Of a stretch of DNA of 62,031 nucleotides, positions 1 through 8,869 are shown in pieces. Within the stretch, counting starts at the first letter, position 1, and each line of letters starts with the position of its first letter. Source of the DNA: Loktanella sp. 5RATIMAR09 (GTDB taxonomy: Bacteria > Pseudomonadota > Alphaproteobacteria > Rhodobacterales > Rhodobacteraceae); NCBI RefSeq assembly GCF_001419985.1, contig NZ_LJAL01000014.1, forward strand, positions 1 to 62,031, written 5' to 3'. The translations under genes were made by a program, and so were the position numbers. The notes under the pieces are model-generated. The model searched no databases, was not told where the DNA came from, and was given only the letters and a program-made list of their open reading frames with translations.

Positions 1-1583
1 CGCCCACGGGCCGCGGCAAGACCACGGGCTTCGTCATTCCGAACCTGTTGACCTGGCAAGGCTCCGCCGTGACGCTCGATGTGAAGGGCGAGTGTTTCGA
101 GGCCACGGCCCGGCACCGCGCCGCCCAAGGCGACAAGGTCTATCGCTTTGCCCCCACCGATTGGGAGGGCAAGCGCACGCATCGCTACAACCCGCTCTTG
201 CGCATCTTTGAGTTGAAAGATCCCGCACGCCAGCAGATGGAATTGCAGCTCCTCGCGACGCTCTTCTTGCAGAGTGACAACGACCGGGTGCAGGGTCTCC
301 TCAAGGGCGGGATCGATCTCTTCGTGGCGGCAGGCCTGTTGGCGTTCCAGCGCAAGCGTCCGACCTTGGGCGAGATCTACCGCATCGCGGCCTCGGGCGG
401 GAACAAGCAGAAGGAGTATTTCGCGCGCGGCCACGAAGTCGACAACCGGGCGGCCAAGCTGATCTTCACGCGGCTCGCTTCGACCAACAACGATACGCTG
501 ACCTCTTATGTCTCGCTCCTGATGACCTCGGGGCTCGATCAATGGCAGAACCCGGCCATCGATGAGGCGACGGCAGTCTCGGACTTTGATTTCCGGACGA
601 TCCGCAAGAAGCCCTTCTCGGTCTATCTCGTGGTCCAGCCTCTCATGGTGAAGCCTCTGGCACCCCTGATCCGGCTGTTCTTTTCCGATCTTCTCTCCGC
701 CATGCAGGAAAAGGACCCCGGACCGGATGAGCCCTGGCCCGTGATGATCATGCTCGACGAGTTCAATCGCCTCGGCAAGATGCCCATCGTGGTCGAAAGC
801 ATCGAGACACTGCGCACCTATCGCGGCCACCTGGCCGTCGTGACACAAACCATCCCTGCCCTCGATGAAATCTACGGCGAGAACACCCGCCGCGCCCTGC
901 AGGGCAACGCGGGCGTGAAGCTATACCTCACGCCCTCGGATGAAAAAACCGTCGAAGAGCTCAGCAAGGCTGTCGGCAAGACCACGAAAACCGTCGTCAC
1001 GCGGTCTCAGTCCATCGGCAAAAACCCATTTGAAGGGCGCAGCCAGTCGACCCGGACCGAAGAAAGCTCGTTGTTGCCTGAAGATGAAGCGCGCCGCCTG
1101 CCGCTCGACGAGATCGTCATGGTCATCGACGCGCAAATGCCGGTCCGTGCGAAGCGGATTCAGTACTTCGACGATCGGCGGTTCAAGGCGATCCACGCGG
1201 CACAGACGGGCGAGTTGCCGTTTCCGAAGCCTGGGGGAGGTGGGTTGCAGGGGAATCTCCCACTGAGTGTGCGCGCAATGCCAATGACGCCGCCCTCGGA
1301 CGCGCCAGGGGGAACAGAAGCCGATGTGGAGAGGGCAAGCCAGGCTGGCGATGGTCAAACGTCAGGCCAAGCCGACGCCGCTCCAAAGAAGACCGCGCCT
1401 GTTATTCAAGCCGTTATCGCCGAGGAACAGCGCCAGATGGAAATGGATTTTGGCGGTCAGGTTGCGGATGCCGAAGCTGCGAGCGTTGTTGATGAGGCGC
1501 AGATGCGCTCCGCTGTCGATGGCTTGGACGAAATGGAAGCGCTGCTGCGAGTGGGGAATGGTGAAAAGCTGGTTGCTCGATAG
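1..1583 (+). CDS. virD4: Type IV coupling protein VirD4/TraG, 5' end outside the window
   Basis: This is the inner-membrane ATPase that hands the relaxosome to the type IV secretion channel during conjugation. The reading frame is open from the first bases: bases 3-26 encode PTGRGKTT, the Walker A motif, so the membrane-anchor N-terminus lies beyond the edge and the TTG at 48 is not a real start. Walker B is visible as MIMLDEF, followed by the TraG-type segment ending in QTIPALDEIYG. The last ~110 residues are low-complexity and acidic. It lies on the opposite strand from the virB operon 18 kb away, with cargo genes between them. Family assignment is firm; only the 5' extent is unknown. Confidence 0.95.
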   Translation, partial: PTGRGKTTGFVIPNLLTWQGSAVTLDVKGECFEATARHRAAQGDKVYRFAPTDWEGKRTHRYNPLLRIFELKDPARQQMELQLLATLFLQSDNDRVQGLLKGGIDLFVAAGLLAFQRKRPTLGEIYRIAASGGNKQKEYFARGHEVDNRAAKLIFTRLASTNNDTLTSYVSLLMTSGLDQWQNPAIDEATAVSDFDFRTIRKKPFSVYLVVQPLMVKPLAPLIRLFFSDLLSAMQEKDPGPDEPWPVMIMLDEFNRLGKMPIVVESIETLRTYRGHLAVVTQTIPALDEIYGENTRRALQGNAGVKLYLTPSDEKTVEELSKAVGKTTKTVVTRSQSIGKNPFEGRSQSTRTEESSLLPEDEARRLPLDEIVMVIDAQMPVRAKRIQYFDDRRFKAIHAAQTGELPFPKPGGGGLQGNLPLSVRAMPMTPPSDAPGGTEADVERASQAGDGQTSGQADAAPKKTAPVIQAVIAEEQRQMEMDFGGQVADAEAASVVDEAQMRSAVDGLDEMEALLRVGNGEKLVAR

Positions 1584-1888
1584 GGTGGCGGGCATGGCCT
1601 GTGGGCGGGAAGCGAAAGTTCGATGCGGGTGCAAACTGCCACAACTTCCACGAAAAAAGCAGACCTGTTCGACGACGAGGGGTTGCAGCGCTATCCGGTG
1701 AGCCGATAGTGTTGCTGCATTATTAGATTGAGTTTTATCGAGGCTTCATTTGCAAATGTTTTTTCTGTCCCCTTGCACAGTCCTGTGGAAAACCTTTTGA
1801 TTGAACCTCCGCTGATGCCCAGATCAGAAGACAGCGCGATCTCAACTGCCGGGTGCTATTGAATGCTGCCAAGTAAATCCTTCTGTAG
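1584..1888. other. Gap after virD4 with a 28-codon remnant and the edge of the AT-rich cargo
   Basis: An ATG at 1623 opens a 28-codon frame (MRVQTATTSTKKADLFDDEG...) of backbone-like composition that stops at 1709. Just beyond it the sequence becomes visibly AT-richer. The peptide looks like the start of a gene cut off by an insertion rather than a full gene, but I do not recognise the family. The remaining ~180 bases hold no gene; they probably carry the promoter of the glycosyltransferase operon. Confidence 0.35.
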
Positions 1889-2761
1889 ATGCGAGAAACC
1901 TGCGTGAACCAAACTTTCAAAACTGATCCACTCGAGCCAGCTGAGCGAGAACGCTCCAACTTCGTGCGCGACTTGGTGCAACAGCAAGGGACGACGACAA
2001 ATTCCCCGTGGGTGTCGCCCAGCCCAATACCGAAACACATCGTACAATTTTGGGACGATAAGCAGCACCTTCCCGACGACGTGTCAGACTGCATGAATTC
2101 ATGGAGGCAACTTGAAAAAGAAGGATTCACGATTGAGGTGTACGACAAACAAGCGGCGAGCACATTTATCCGAAATCGGCTAGGTGCGCGTTACGAGGAA
2201 GCGTTCAAGCTGTGCTATCACCCTTCTATGATGTCGGACTATTTTCGCTATTCTTATGTACTCGCAGAAGGTGGATTTTATATTGATGCCGATGATGTCT
2301 ACCACGGCGAGCCAATTGGTAGTTTATTTGAAGATAGGCGGATGAAACTTCAGCCGTTCTGCTACGATGTGGAAACGGCCCAGATGGTACCCGCAGGAGA
2401 GTTTACTAGACCCGGGACTGATAGTCAGGGGTGGATTTTCTACTTCAATACGACACCTCTTATCGCGCCAAAGCATCATCCCATTGTTGAAAGGGCGCTC
2501 ATTAACGCGACCCTGTCTTTAGAAGCGGACATATCCAACGGATTACCAGAAGTTCAAGCCACAACTGGACCGGGAAATCTAACTCGATCAATTTTCGAAG
2601 TGATTTGCGAGGGCTGTACGTCTGACGCGCTGATGGTTTTGCATGATTGGGAGCTGACATCGACAAGTCAGTGGCCACTGAGCTATCGGAACGACTCAAG
2701 AAATTGGAGGCTGTCCAATCAGCAAGCCTTTTGCCAATCCGTCACTAAGAATTTGAAATGA
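1889..2761 (+). CDS. GT32-type glycosyltransferase (DXD sugar-binding family)
   Basis: Probable glycosyltransferase acting on a cell-surface glycan; donor and acceptor are unknown. The 290-residue protein has the GT32 (Gly_transf_sug) layout. PIPKHIVQFWD is the opening beta-strand motif near residue 48. SDYFRYSYVLAEGG then leads into IDADDV, where D133-A134-D135 is the metal/nucleotide-sugar DXD motif. No signal peptide or membrane segment is visible, so it should act in the cytoplasm. The ATG at 1889 has a weak ribosome site. Its stop overlaps the next start as ATGA, implying translational coupling. Base composition is lower in GC than the flanking plasmid genes, which suggests transfer from elsewhere. 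Confidence 0.8.
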   Translation: MRETCVNQTFKTDPLEPAERERSNFVRDLVQQQGTTTNSPWVSPSPIPKHIVQFWDDKQHLPDDVSDCMNSWRQLEKEGFTIEVYDKQAASTFIRNRLGARYEEAFKLCYHPSMMSDYFRYSYVLAEGGFYIDADDVYHGEPIGSLFEDRRMKLQPFCYDVETAQMVPAGEFTRPGTDSQGWIFYFNTTPLIAPKHHPIVERALINATLSLEADISNGLPEVQATTGPGNLTRSIFEVICEGCTSDALMVLHDWELTSTSQWPLSYRNDSRNWRLSNQQAFCQSVTKNLK

Positions 2762-4986
2762 ATCTTAACCGCACTCAGTCTGCGGTCCTTCGTTTGGCCT
2801 TTCAATTGGGTCATCGATTTCGCGCCATTCTTCCACCGCAAAAATCAAGTACCTTCGGGCAACAACTGCGGAAATCGACGAAGAAGATCGAAAAGATATA
2901 CGTTATAAACCTTGACCGAGAACCAGAACGATGGTCGCGAGTTAGAACGGAACTTAAGCGGATTCGAGATACTTTTGGCAATGACTTACTTAGTCATACT
3001 GAAAGATACCCTGCGGTGGATGCGAGAAGTTTTCAACAGGATCCAACCAAAGATCTGGAAGTGGACCCGTTTTTTACTTTGGCAGATCAACTATTTGTAG
3101 AGCCGCAGCCTCAAACACTACCGACACGGTTTGAGCTCGACGCACCCATCCGAATGAGCCGGGCTGAAGTAGCAGTCGCAAAGTCGCACATCGAGGTTTG
3201 GAAGAAAATCGCGAAAGGTGCGGAAGATAGTGTCCTAGTTCTGGAAGACGACGTTTGGTTTCATCCAAGCTTCGCCCGTCATCTGGACACCGCTTGGAAG
3301 GAAATTGCATCAAACGGGAATAGCCTTGCTGGCTTTGATCTACTTTATGTTTCGTACAAGGAGGCGACGCACGGAGCTCCCAAGACGTTTGTATCTAGGA
3401 ACGTGTTCAGGCCGGATCGTGGGCTTTGGTTCCTGTCCGGTTACATCCTTTCGCGGCAAGGAGCCGACAAGCTGCTCCGCTCGCTGCCTTGTCGAGGTCC
3501 TGTCGACCTTTGGATCAACCAACAGTTTGGCGCGTTGGACGTGTACGCCACCAAGAGTCCCATTGTTCGTCAAAGAGCTGACTCATTCTCAACTAACTCT
3601 TACTCAATTCTCCCAGCCCTTACTACGATTGGTGCGATCAACAGTGAAGGCGCTGCACAGTTCAACTCTCGACCAACGCAGCAGCCTGTTTTTTCTTTCG
3701 GTCTTCCCAACTCTGGCCAATCGTCTCTTGCAATGGCTTTGTCGATGCTTGGATACCGTTGCTGCAGCGATGTCGACGTGCTGCCGACCAATGAGTTAAG
3801 GCATCTGCGCAAAGGAAGTGAAGATCGCGTCTTTAACGCTTACGTCAACGTGGGGCACCTCGAATCTATGATCCAAGAGATTCGCACCAAGTATCCCGAT
3901 GCCAAGTTCATCTTAACTGTAAAATCCGAAATTACCGCCAGCGAAAAACTTCAAGACATTCTGCGGAGCCTTGAAGGTGCGGATGTTTTAGAACTCGATA
4001 CTCACAGTGAAACAGCATGGCGGGATCTCTGCGAATTCCTCAGGTGTGTTCCGCCATTTTGCTCCTTCCCAAATTTGGAAGATCTAGGACAGAGGCCTGT
4101 CGTCGACAACGTTCAGAAGCCAACCGTTTTCCTAACACGCGCGCTACCCAAGTGGGATAGATCTCCTTGGGTTATTGAACCAGATAGGCGCAACTGGTCC
4201 GGGATTCGCGTCAAACCACTGAGTAAGAAGGCGATAGAAAGGTGTTTGCTTTCATCCGATGTGGTTGACCCGTTTGACACCAAACACTGGTCCAAGCGGT
4301 CAGACACGTTCACTGGAAACGCAGCGTTATTCCGCCCCGAGAACGTAATCGAAGATGATAACGGACACGTTACGCTATTCGTTCGGCAAGAAGAGCTGGG
4401 AGTTCGGCGATACAGTGCCGGTGCCATAACAAGCAATGCTGATTTCTGCTTTGGAAGGTTCGAAGCCACTTTTCAGGCATCCAGAGTGCCCGGGACAGTC
4501 ACCGGGTTCTTTCTTCACCGAAACTCACCACATCAGGAAATTGACATTGAAATTCCGGGCAACGCGCCCCACCGCTTGATCGTCAACGTATTTTACAATC
4601 CGGGCGTCGCAGGGTCCCAATTCGACTACGGTTATCGAGGGTCTCCGAGATACATAGAGCTTGGGTTCGACGCTTCAAATCAGATGCACAAGTATGCGAT
4701 CGAATGGTCGCCCAACGAGATCAGATGGTTTGTAGATGATACACTTGTCCATCAACGCGCGCTTTGGGAACCGACCCCTATCCCTCATTTACCCATGAAG
4801 CTGCATCTAAATGCTTGGCCACCGCGTTCATCTCGACTTGCAGGGCGGCTTTCAGCACGTCAACTTCCCGCCAAGTTCCAAATTGACTCCATCCGAATGC
4901 AGCCTTGTGGAAGTAAGTTTTTTGACCAAAAAATCAATGCGCCGGTGATCTCCCAAAACTCAGATAAGTGTCGAGATTCAAGATGA
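2758..4986 (+). CDS. Three-domain fusion: GT25 glycosyltransferase, sulfotransferase-like domain, GH16 domain
   Basis: Residues ~45-290 match GT25 (LPS glycosyltransferase) proteins: IYVINLDREPERW, then AEVAVAKSHIEVW, and the acidic motif VLVLEDDVWF near residue 160. Residues ~312-440 resemble the Sulfotransfer_4 fold. There is a P-loop-like FGLPNSGQSSL, then YPDAKFILTV and a WRDLCEFL...FPN tail. The usual P-loop Arg/Thr and the R-D-P PAPS motif are altered, so this domain may be inactive. Residues ~510-725 are a GH16 laminarinase/lichenase-type jelly roll with the catalytic signature EIDIE (E594, D596, E598). No signal peptide is visible. Both ends overlap neighbouring genes by ATGA. I know of no standard family with this architecture. 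Domain calls come from motifs only. Confidence 0.75.
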   Translation: MNLNRTQSAVLRLAFQLGHRFRAILPPQKSSTFGQQLRKSTKKIEKIYVINLDREPERWSRVRTELKRIRDTFGNDLLSHTERYPAVDARSFQQDPTKDLEVDPFFTLADQLFVEPQPQTLPTRFELDAPIRMSRAEVAVAKSHIEVWKKIAKGAEDSVLVLEDDVWFHPSFARHLDTAWKEIASNGNSLAGFDLLYVSYKEATHGAPKTFVSRNVFRPDRGLWFLSGYILSRQGADKLLRSLPCRGPVDLWINQQFGALDVYATKSPIVRQRADSFSTNSYSILPALTTIGAINSEGAAQFNSRPTQQPVFSFGLPNSGQSSLAMALSMLGYRCCSDVDVLPTNELRHLRKGSEDRVFNAYVNVGHLESMIQEIRTKYPDAKFILTVKSEITASEKLQDILRSLEGADVLELDTHSETAWRDLCEFLRCVPPFCSFPNLEDLGQRPVVDNVQKPTVFLTRALPKWDRSPWVIEPDRRNWSGIRVKPLSKKAIERCLLSSDVVDPFDTKHWSKRSDTFTGNAALFRPENVIEDDNGHVTLFVRQEELGVRRYSAGAITSNADFCFGRFEATFQASRVPGTVTGFFLHRNSPHQEIDIEIPGNAPHRLIVNVFYNPGVAGSQFDYGYRGSPRYIELGFDASNQMHKYAIEWSPNEIRWFVDDTLVHQRALWEPTPIPHLPMKLHLNAWPPRSSRLAGRLSARQLPAKFQIDSIRMQPCGSKFFDQKINAPVISQNSDKCRDSR

Positions 4987-6620
4987 AAATTCTTTCCTAC
5001 AATCCAGGCCATGACGGCGCATTTGCATACATTGAGGACGGGCGTTTAAGGTTCTCGATCGAAGCGGAGAAAAACTCCAGGTTCCGGCACTCACCGATAT
5101 CTGTGCCCGATACTTTCGACGTGATGAGTGAACTTAATTCGTTCCCTGACGTACTTTGCCAAGGCGGTTGGTGGCCTGACGGCGCTCCGCGAGCTAGCGA
5201 AGTCGTCGCTGGCTATCGCGACAACAATAGCGCTGAAGTGACGTTAAGTCAGAAGCATTTTTTGGGACGACCCATAAACTTCTTTTCATCGTCTCACGAA
5301 CGTTCGCATCTCCTTTGCGCGTTTGGAATGTCGCACTTACCTAAGGGTAGTCCTTGTTATGTGCTGCTTTGGGAAGGAGTCATTGGGGCTTTCTACGAAA
5401 TTGATGCCGAGCTCAACATAAAGAAGATAGCGGAAGTGCTACCAGAGCCGGGCCATCGTTATGCTTTGCTCTATGCATTGGCTGATCCGACTTTCGACAA
5501 GACTATGGCCGAATACTCCAGACTATCCGACGCAGGGAAACTGATGGCACTCGCATCATTTTCAAACAGAGATCAAGCTTCGAGCGAAGAAGAGGAAATT
5601 GTGTCATTCTTGTTGCAGGACTGCGAGCATTTGAAACCTAAAGACTGCGAAGCGTTGAAGGATCTGAGCCACTACAACGTGGGTTTAGATGACCAAGAAT
5701 TTCGGAACTTTGCTGGCATCTTCAGCGATCGTCTTTTCAACCGATTTGCTCAGTTTGCAGAAGACAAGCTTAAGAGAAAGAAGCCCCTACTAATTGTGGG
5801 CGGCTGCGGGCTGAACTGCGACTGGAACACCAAATGGAAAGAGACTGGACTGTTCAGTGACGTATTTGTTCCGCCTGTGGCGAACGATTCCGGTTCGGCA
5901 ATTGGTACAGCCATCGATGCACAGTTCCACCTCACGGGCGACCCAAAGATTGAGTGGAGCGTTTATTCTGGACAACATTTCGTGACCGACGAAAGTGTGA
6001 ACACCGCCGAGTTCGACCAGTTAGATTCGAATGTCGAGACGGTGGCCACACTGCTGGCCAATGATATGATTTTAGGCTGGGTCAGCGGCAGATACGAAAT
6101 TGGCCCACGCGCTCTTGGGAATCGATCGATCTTGGCGGCGCCTTTCAAAGCTAGCGCTAGGGAGCGGCTGAATGTTATAAAGCAGCGGGAGCAGTTCCGC
6201 CCAATCGCTCCTGTTTGTTTAGAAGAAGACGCAAAAAGATGGTTTGGGTGCGCTCACTCGAGCCCCTTCATGCTTTACACCTACCGAGCTTTGACAAATG
6301 AGCTTCCAGCGGTGACCCACGTGAACCAAACAGCGCGCCTTCAAACGGTGTCGGAGCGAAGCAATCCGAGACTTAACGAGTTGCTGACTGCATTCAAAAA
6401 TCTCACCGGGTATGGAGTATTGTGCAATACGTCTTTGAATTTTAAGACTAAGGGCTTCATCAATAGGATGTCTGATCTTTCAGCATATGCCTTACAGCAC
6501 AAAATTGACGGGTTCGTCGTCGAAGGGCGCGTGTACATGAGAAAAACATCGAAAAGGTATCAAGAATACCGAAGCCAAAAAACTGACCCGGAGCGACGGA
6601 GCTTCTCCAAGGCTACCTAG
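4983..6620 (+). CDS. NodU/CmcH/TobZ-family carbamoyltransferase
   Basis: Transfers a carbamoyl group from carbamoyl phosphate, through carbamoyl-adenylate, to a hydroxyl of a sugar or natural product. The 545-residue length and two-part layout fit the family. The YrdC/Kae1-like N-terminal half has MKILSYNPGHDGAF and the metal-site histidines in HERSH. Further on are GGCGLNC and ANDSGSAIG. The C-terminal half carries GRYEIGPRALGNRSI and EQFRPIAP, both diagnostic. The ATG at 4983 overlaps the previous stop (ATGA), so it is preferred to a GTG 15 bases upstream. With the two glycosyltransferases before it, the likely target is a sugar in the same glycan; that target is inference. Confidence 0.9.
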   Translation: MKILSYNPGHDGAFAYIEDGRLRFSIEAEKNSRFRHSPISVPDTFDVMSELNSFPDVLCQGGWWPDGAPRASEVVAGYRDNNSAEVTLSQKHFLGRPINFFSSSHERSHLLCAFGMSHLPKGSPCYVLLWEGVIGAFYEIDAELNIKKIAEVLPEPGHRYALLYALADPTFDKTMAEYSRLSDAGKLMALASFSNRDQASSEEEEIVSFLLQDCEHLKPKDCEALKDLSHYNVGLDDQEFRNFAGIFSDRLFNRFAQFAEDKLKRKKPLLIVGGCGLNCDWNTKWKETGLFSDVFVPPVANDSGSAIGTAIDAQFHLTGDPKIEWSVYSGQHFVTDESVNTAEFDQLDSNVETVATLLANDMILGWVSGRYEIGPRALGNRSILAAPFKASARERLNVIKQREQFRPIAPVCLEEDAKRWFGCAHSSPFMLYTYRALTNELPAVTHVNQTARLQTVSERSNPRLNELLTAFKNLTGYGVLCNTSLNFKTKGFINRMSDLSAYALQHKIDGFVVEGRVYMRKTSKRYQEYRSQKTDPERRSFSKAT

Positions 6621-6761
6621 TGTTAGCCTCCGGACGTTCGTTCTCGCTCATGCAGCGTGTGGCGGCAATGCGGACTGCGACCGCAGCATCTTGAAGAGGC
6701 GGTCAATGTCGACTCTGGGCCGCGACCGAGAGGGTCGGTGTAGACACAGCGAACGCGTAGA
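6621..6761. repeat. Intergenic segment with a degenerate dispersed repeat
   Basis: Bases ~6653-6735 contain GGACTGCGACCGCAGCAT and, 30 bases on, a GACTCTGGGCCGC core. This resembles the better copies at 8731, 9774 and 11137. It is the weakest member and carries no open frame. Confidence 0.3.
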
Positions 6762-8651
6762 GTGTTCACATTGCTTAAAAGTTTCGAATCTGTTTCTCTT
6801 TCGAAATCTCGTGTGGAGTTACGAAGTTTGCCAACGCGTTCTAGAAGCCATCAGTTAGAGGATTTATCAATCCGCGAATTCGAACGTTTGTTGCCTGATG
6901 CATGGGTACTTCGCCGGAAAGACAAAGACTACGGCGTAGACTTGGAGGTCGAAGTTTTCGACGACCATGGAAGGTCTACAGGGCTCATGTTCTTCGTACA
7001 ACTCAAAGCTACTGACGACATCACCAAAGCGCAGTCGGTTCCGATGAAGGTTGACCGTCTCGAGTATTTGGCGTCCTTGGATGCGCCTTCAATGGTAGTC
7101 CGCTACTGTGAACCCAATAAGACGTTCCATTGGCTATGGTTGCCAGAAATCTATGCACGTAATGCCCCACCGAAGACAGACACCATGACTATCAGGTTCA
7201 AGCTTACGGATGGATGGGATGACGACACGGTGGACGGAATTCCCGAGACTCTACGAACCTTTCGCACTTTGCGGACACGCTCTCGCAGCATTCCTTTCGG
7301 GTTTGATGTTCACTGTGATCCAACTCAATCGAACGCCGCTTTTGCACTGAATGTGGCAGTCAGCGAAATTGTAGGGATTTCATCCCGCTTTACTACCAAC
7401 TGTAACCCCGGAATCTGCTTGCCCCTGCGCATTTCGTTGAAGGGTGAAATCCTGCGGGTTTCGATAGATTCCATCGCGTCGATCTCCATTGCAATTGATC
7501 CCTCTGATCAAGATGAGACGATGCAGATCCTCAGCTATGTGATCGCTTGCATGGCGCATCGTTCGAACTTCAATGAGCATCTGCATGATTTGGCAGATTT
7601 TTTTGCACGTGAGAAACTTTCTTGTGAAAGTAGGGAGCTTGCCTCTGTTGTTGCGTCCAGTGTTGTTGACCATTGTGAAATCGCTGCAACCCTTGCAAGC
7701 ATTAATGGGATTCATGAAAGGCAAGACGATAACTATTCTCGCTACATCCATGCCCTACTTAGTTGCCCCGCACCACACGAGAAAAAACTTTCGGCATTGC
7801 AACGTTTCTATCAGGATGCCATCGATGCACACGCCACTCGATCAGTGCGCGAACAGGCTGTCATTCACTACTCTTTTGGAAATTCACTGCGGGTTGCATT
7901 CGAATACCAGGCTGCGCTCAAGCAGTATAACTTAGCACGACGCAAGTACCCCGAGTATCTCAGAAAGGGTTACTTTTTGGCAGAATTGGGGGCCACGCTC
8001 TATTTCTTGCAGCGGTATCGTCTTTCATCAACGATCTACGAAGCGGCCCATGCGATTGAAGCAAGCGCGCAAACTGCAATCTGTGCAGGGGACGCCTACT
8101 TGTTCAGGGGCCAACCCGAAAAGGCCGAAGAATACTATAATGAGGCTTCAAACTCCGACAACCAATTCGAAGCCACTGAGGGGAATATCAAGGCTCATGC
8201 TGCAAGTTGGCTTGTCGAGTTCCTGAAGCAAAACAATCACGATCCAAACGTATTACTAACCAAACCGGAGTTCTGGTCCAATGTAATGCAGCAAGCGCTT
8301 GATGGTGAGCACTATGAGCAAGCCTTTTGTGCGTCGATAATTTTGAGCTACCTATTGGAAAACGATCCAGCAGCATGGACGGATGCAATCCAAATTTCGT
8401 TCCGATTAATGATGGAAGGCAGCGAACCTTCCATATTAGTATCGACACTGTCATGTGCAGTACAGCGATGCGGGTACCAGGCATATGTCCATTTCAGAGG
8501 GATTCTTGTCAACAATGGATCCCCAAAAGACGTTGTGCACATGCTAGATCAAATCGCGAAAACCTTACACGACGACCGAGCTTCCGTTGAGCAACCTTCG
8601 ACGGTTATGCGCCTCATCGATCCACCACTATTTGATAAAGCACTGCGATAG
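6762..8651 (+). CDS. DUF4365 nuclease-like domain with C-terminal TPR-type repeats
   Basis: The N-terminal ~160 residues match the DUF4365 pattern. SIREFERLLPDAWVLR is followed by YGVDLEVEVF (D60, E62/E64) and FVQLKAT (Q80, K82), which reads as a PD-(D/E)XK nuclease core. The remainder of the 629 residues is mostly helical. Segments such as QAALKQYNLARRKYP and QPEKAEEYYNEA look like tetratricopeptide repeats. Proteins with this domain often sit among defence genes, and this one stands alone between repeat-bearing intergenic regions. The GTG at 6762 is the first in-frame start; another GTG at 6810 would also keep the whole domain. Target and function are unknown. Confidence 0.65.
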   Translation: MFTLLKSFESVSLSKSRVELRSLPTRSRSHQLEDLSIREFERLLPDAWVLRRKDKDYGVDLEVEVFDDHGRSTGLMFFVQLKATDDITKAQSVPMKVDRLEYLASLDAPSMVVRYCEPNKTFHWLWLPEIYARNAPPKTDTMTIRFKLTDGWDDDTVDGIPETLRTFRTLRTRSRSIPFGFDVHCDPTQSNAAFALNVAVSEIVGISSRFTTNCNPGICLPLRISLKGEILRVSIDSIASISIAIDPSDQDETMQILSYVIACMAHRSNFNEHLHDLADFFAREKLSCESRELASVVASSVVDHCEIAATLASINGIHERQDDNYSRYIHALLSCPAPHEKKLSALQRFYQDAIDAHATRSVREQAVIHYSFGNSLRVAFEYQAALKQYNLARRKYPEYLRKGYFLAELGATLYFLQRYRLSSTIYEAAHAIEASAQTAICAGDAYLFRGQPEKAEEYYNEASNSDNQFEATEGNIKAHAASWLVEFLKQNNHDPNVLLTKPEFWSNVMQQALDGEHYEQAFCASIILSYLLENDPAAWTDAIQISFRLMMEGSEPSILVSTLSCAVQRCGYQAYVHFRGILVNNGSPKDVVHMLDQIAKTLHDDRASVEQPSTVMRLIDPPLFDKALR

Positions 8652-8730
8652 GAGTGTAGCGAGGGCTAGTGCCGACTTAGTCTGGGATGCAGTCATCGGT
8701 TCAGCTAAATTGCTACGTTCCGTTGCCAGT

Positions 8731-8792
8731 GTCCGCTTTGGGAAAGCTGCAGCGCGGCGGAGATTGCAGCCGCCAAGGTCCGGTATGGGCCG
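8731..8792. repeat. Dispersed intergenic repeat, copy 2
   Basis: Contains GTCCGCTTTGGGAAAGCTGC, then GCGGCGG, then CCGCCAAGGTCCGGTATGGG. It aligns with the copy at 9774-9836, sharing the GTC(C/T)GCTTTG, AAGCTGCA and CCGCCAAGGTCCG blocks at matching spacing. It lies in the 218-base gap after the DUF4365 gene. Confidence 0.5.
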
Positions 8793-8869
8793 CTCTTTGC
8801 GACACGCGATGCGTAACACTGCCACATTGAGCCGATAGTCAGGAAGCACTGATACAAGGGAGAGCCAAC

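Noticed and set aside
48..50. TTG at 48 as the start of the coupling protein
   Set aside because: The frame is open upstream and encodes the Walker A motif before this codon, so the gene is cut by the window edge.
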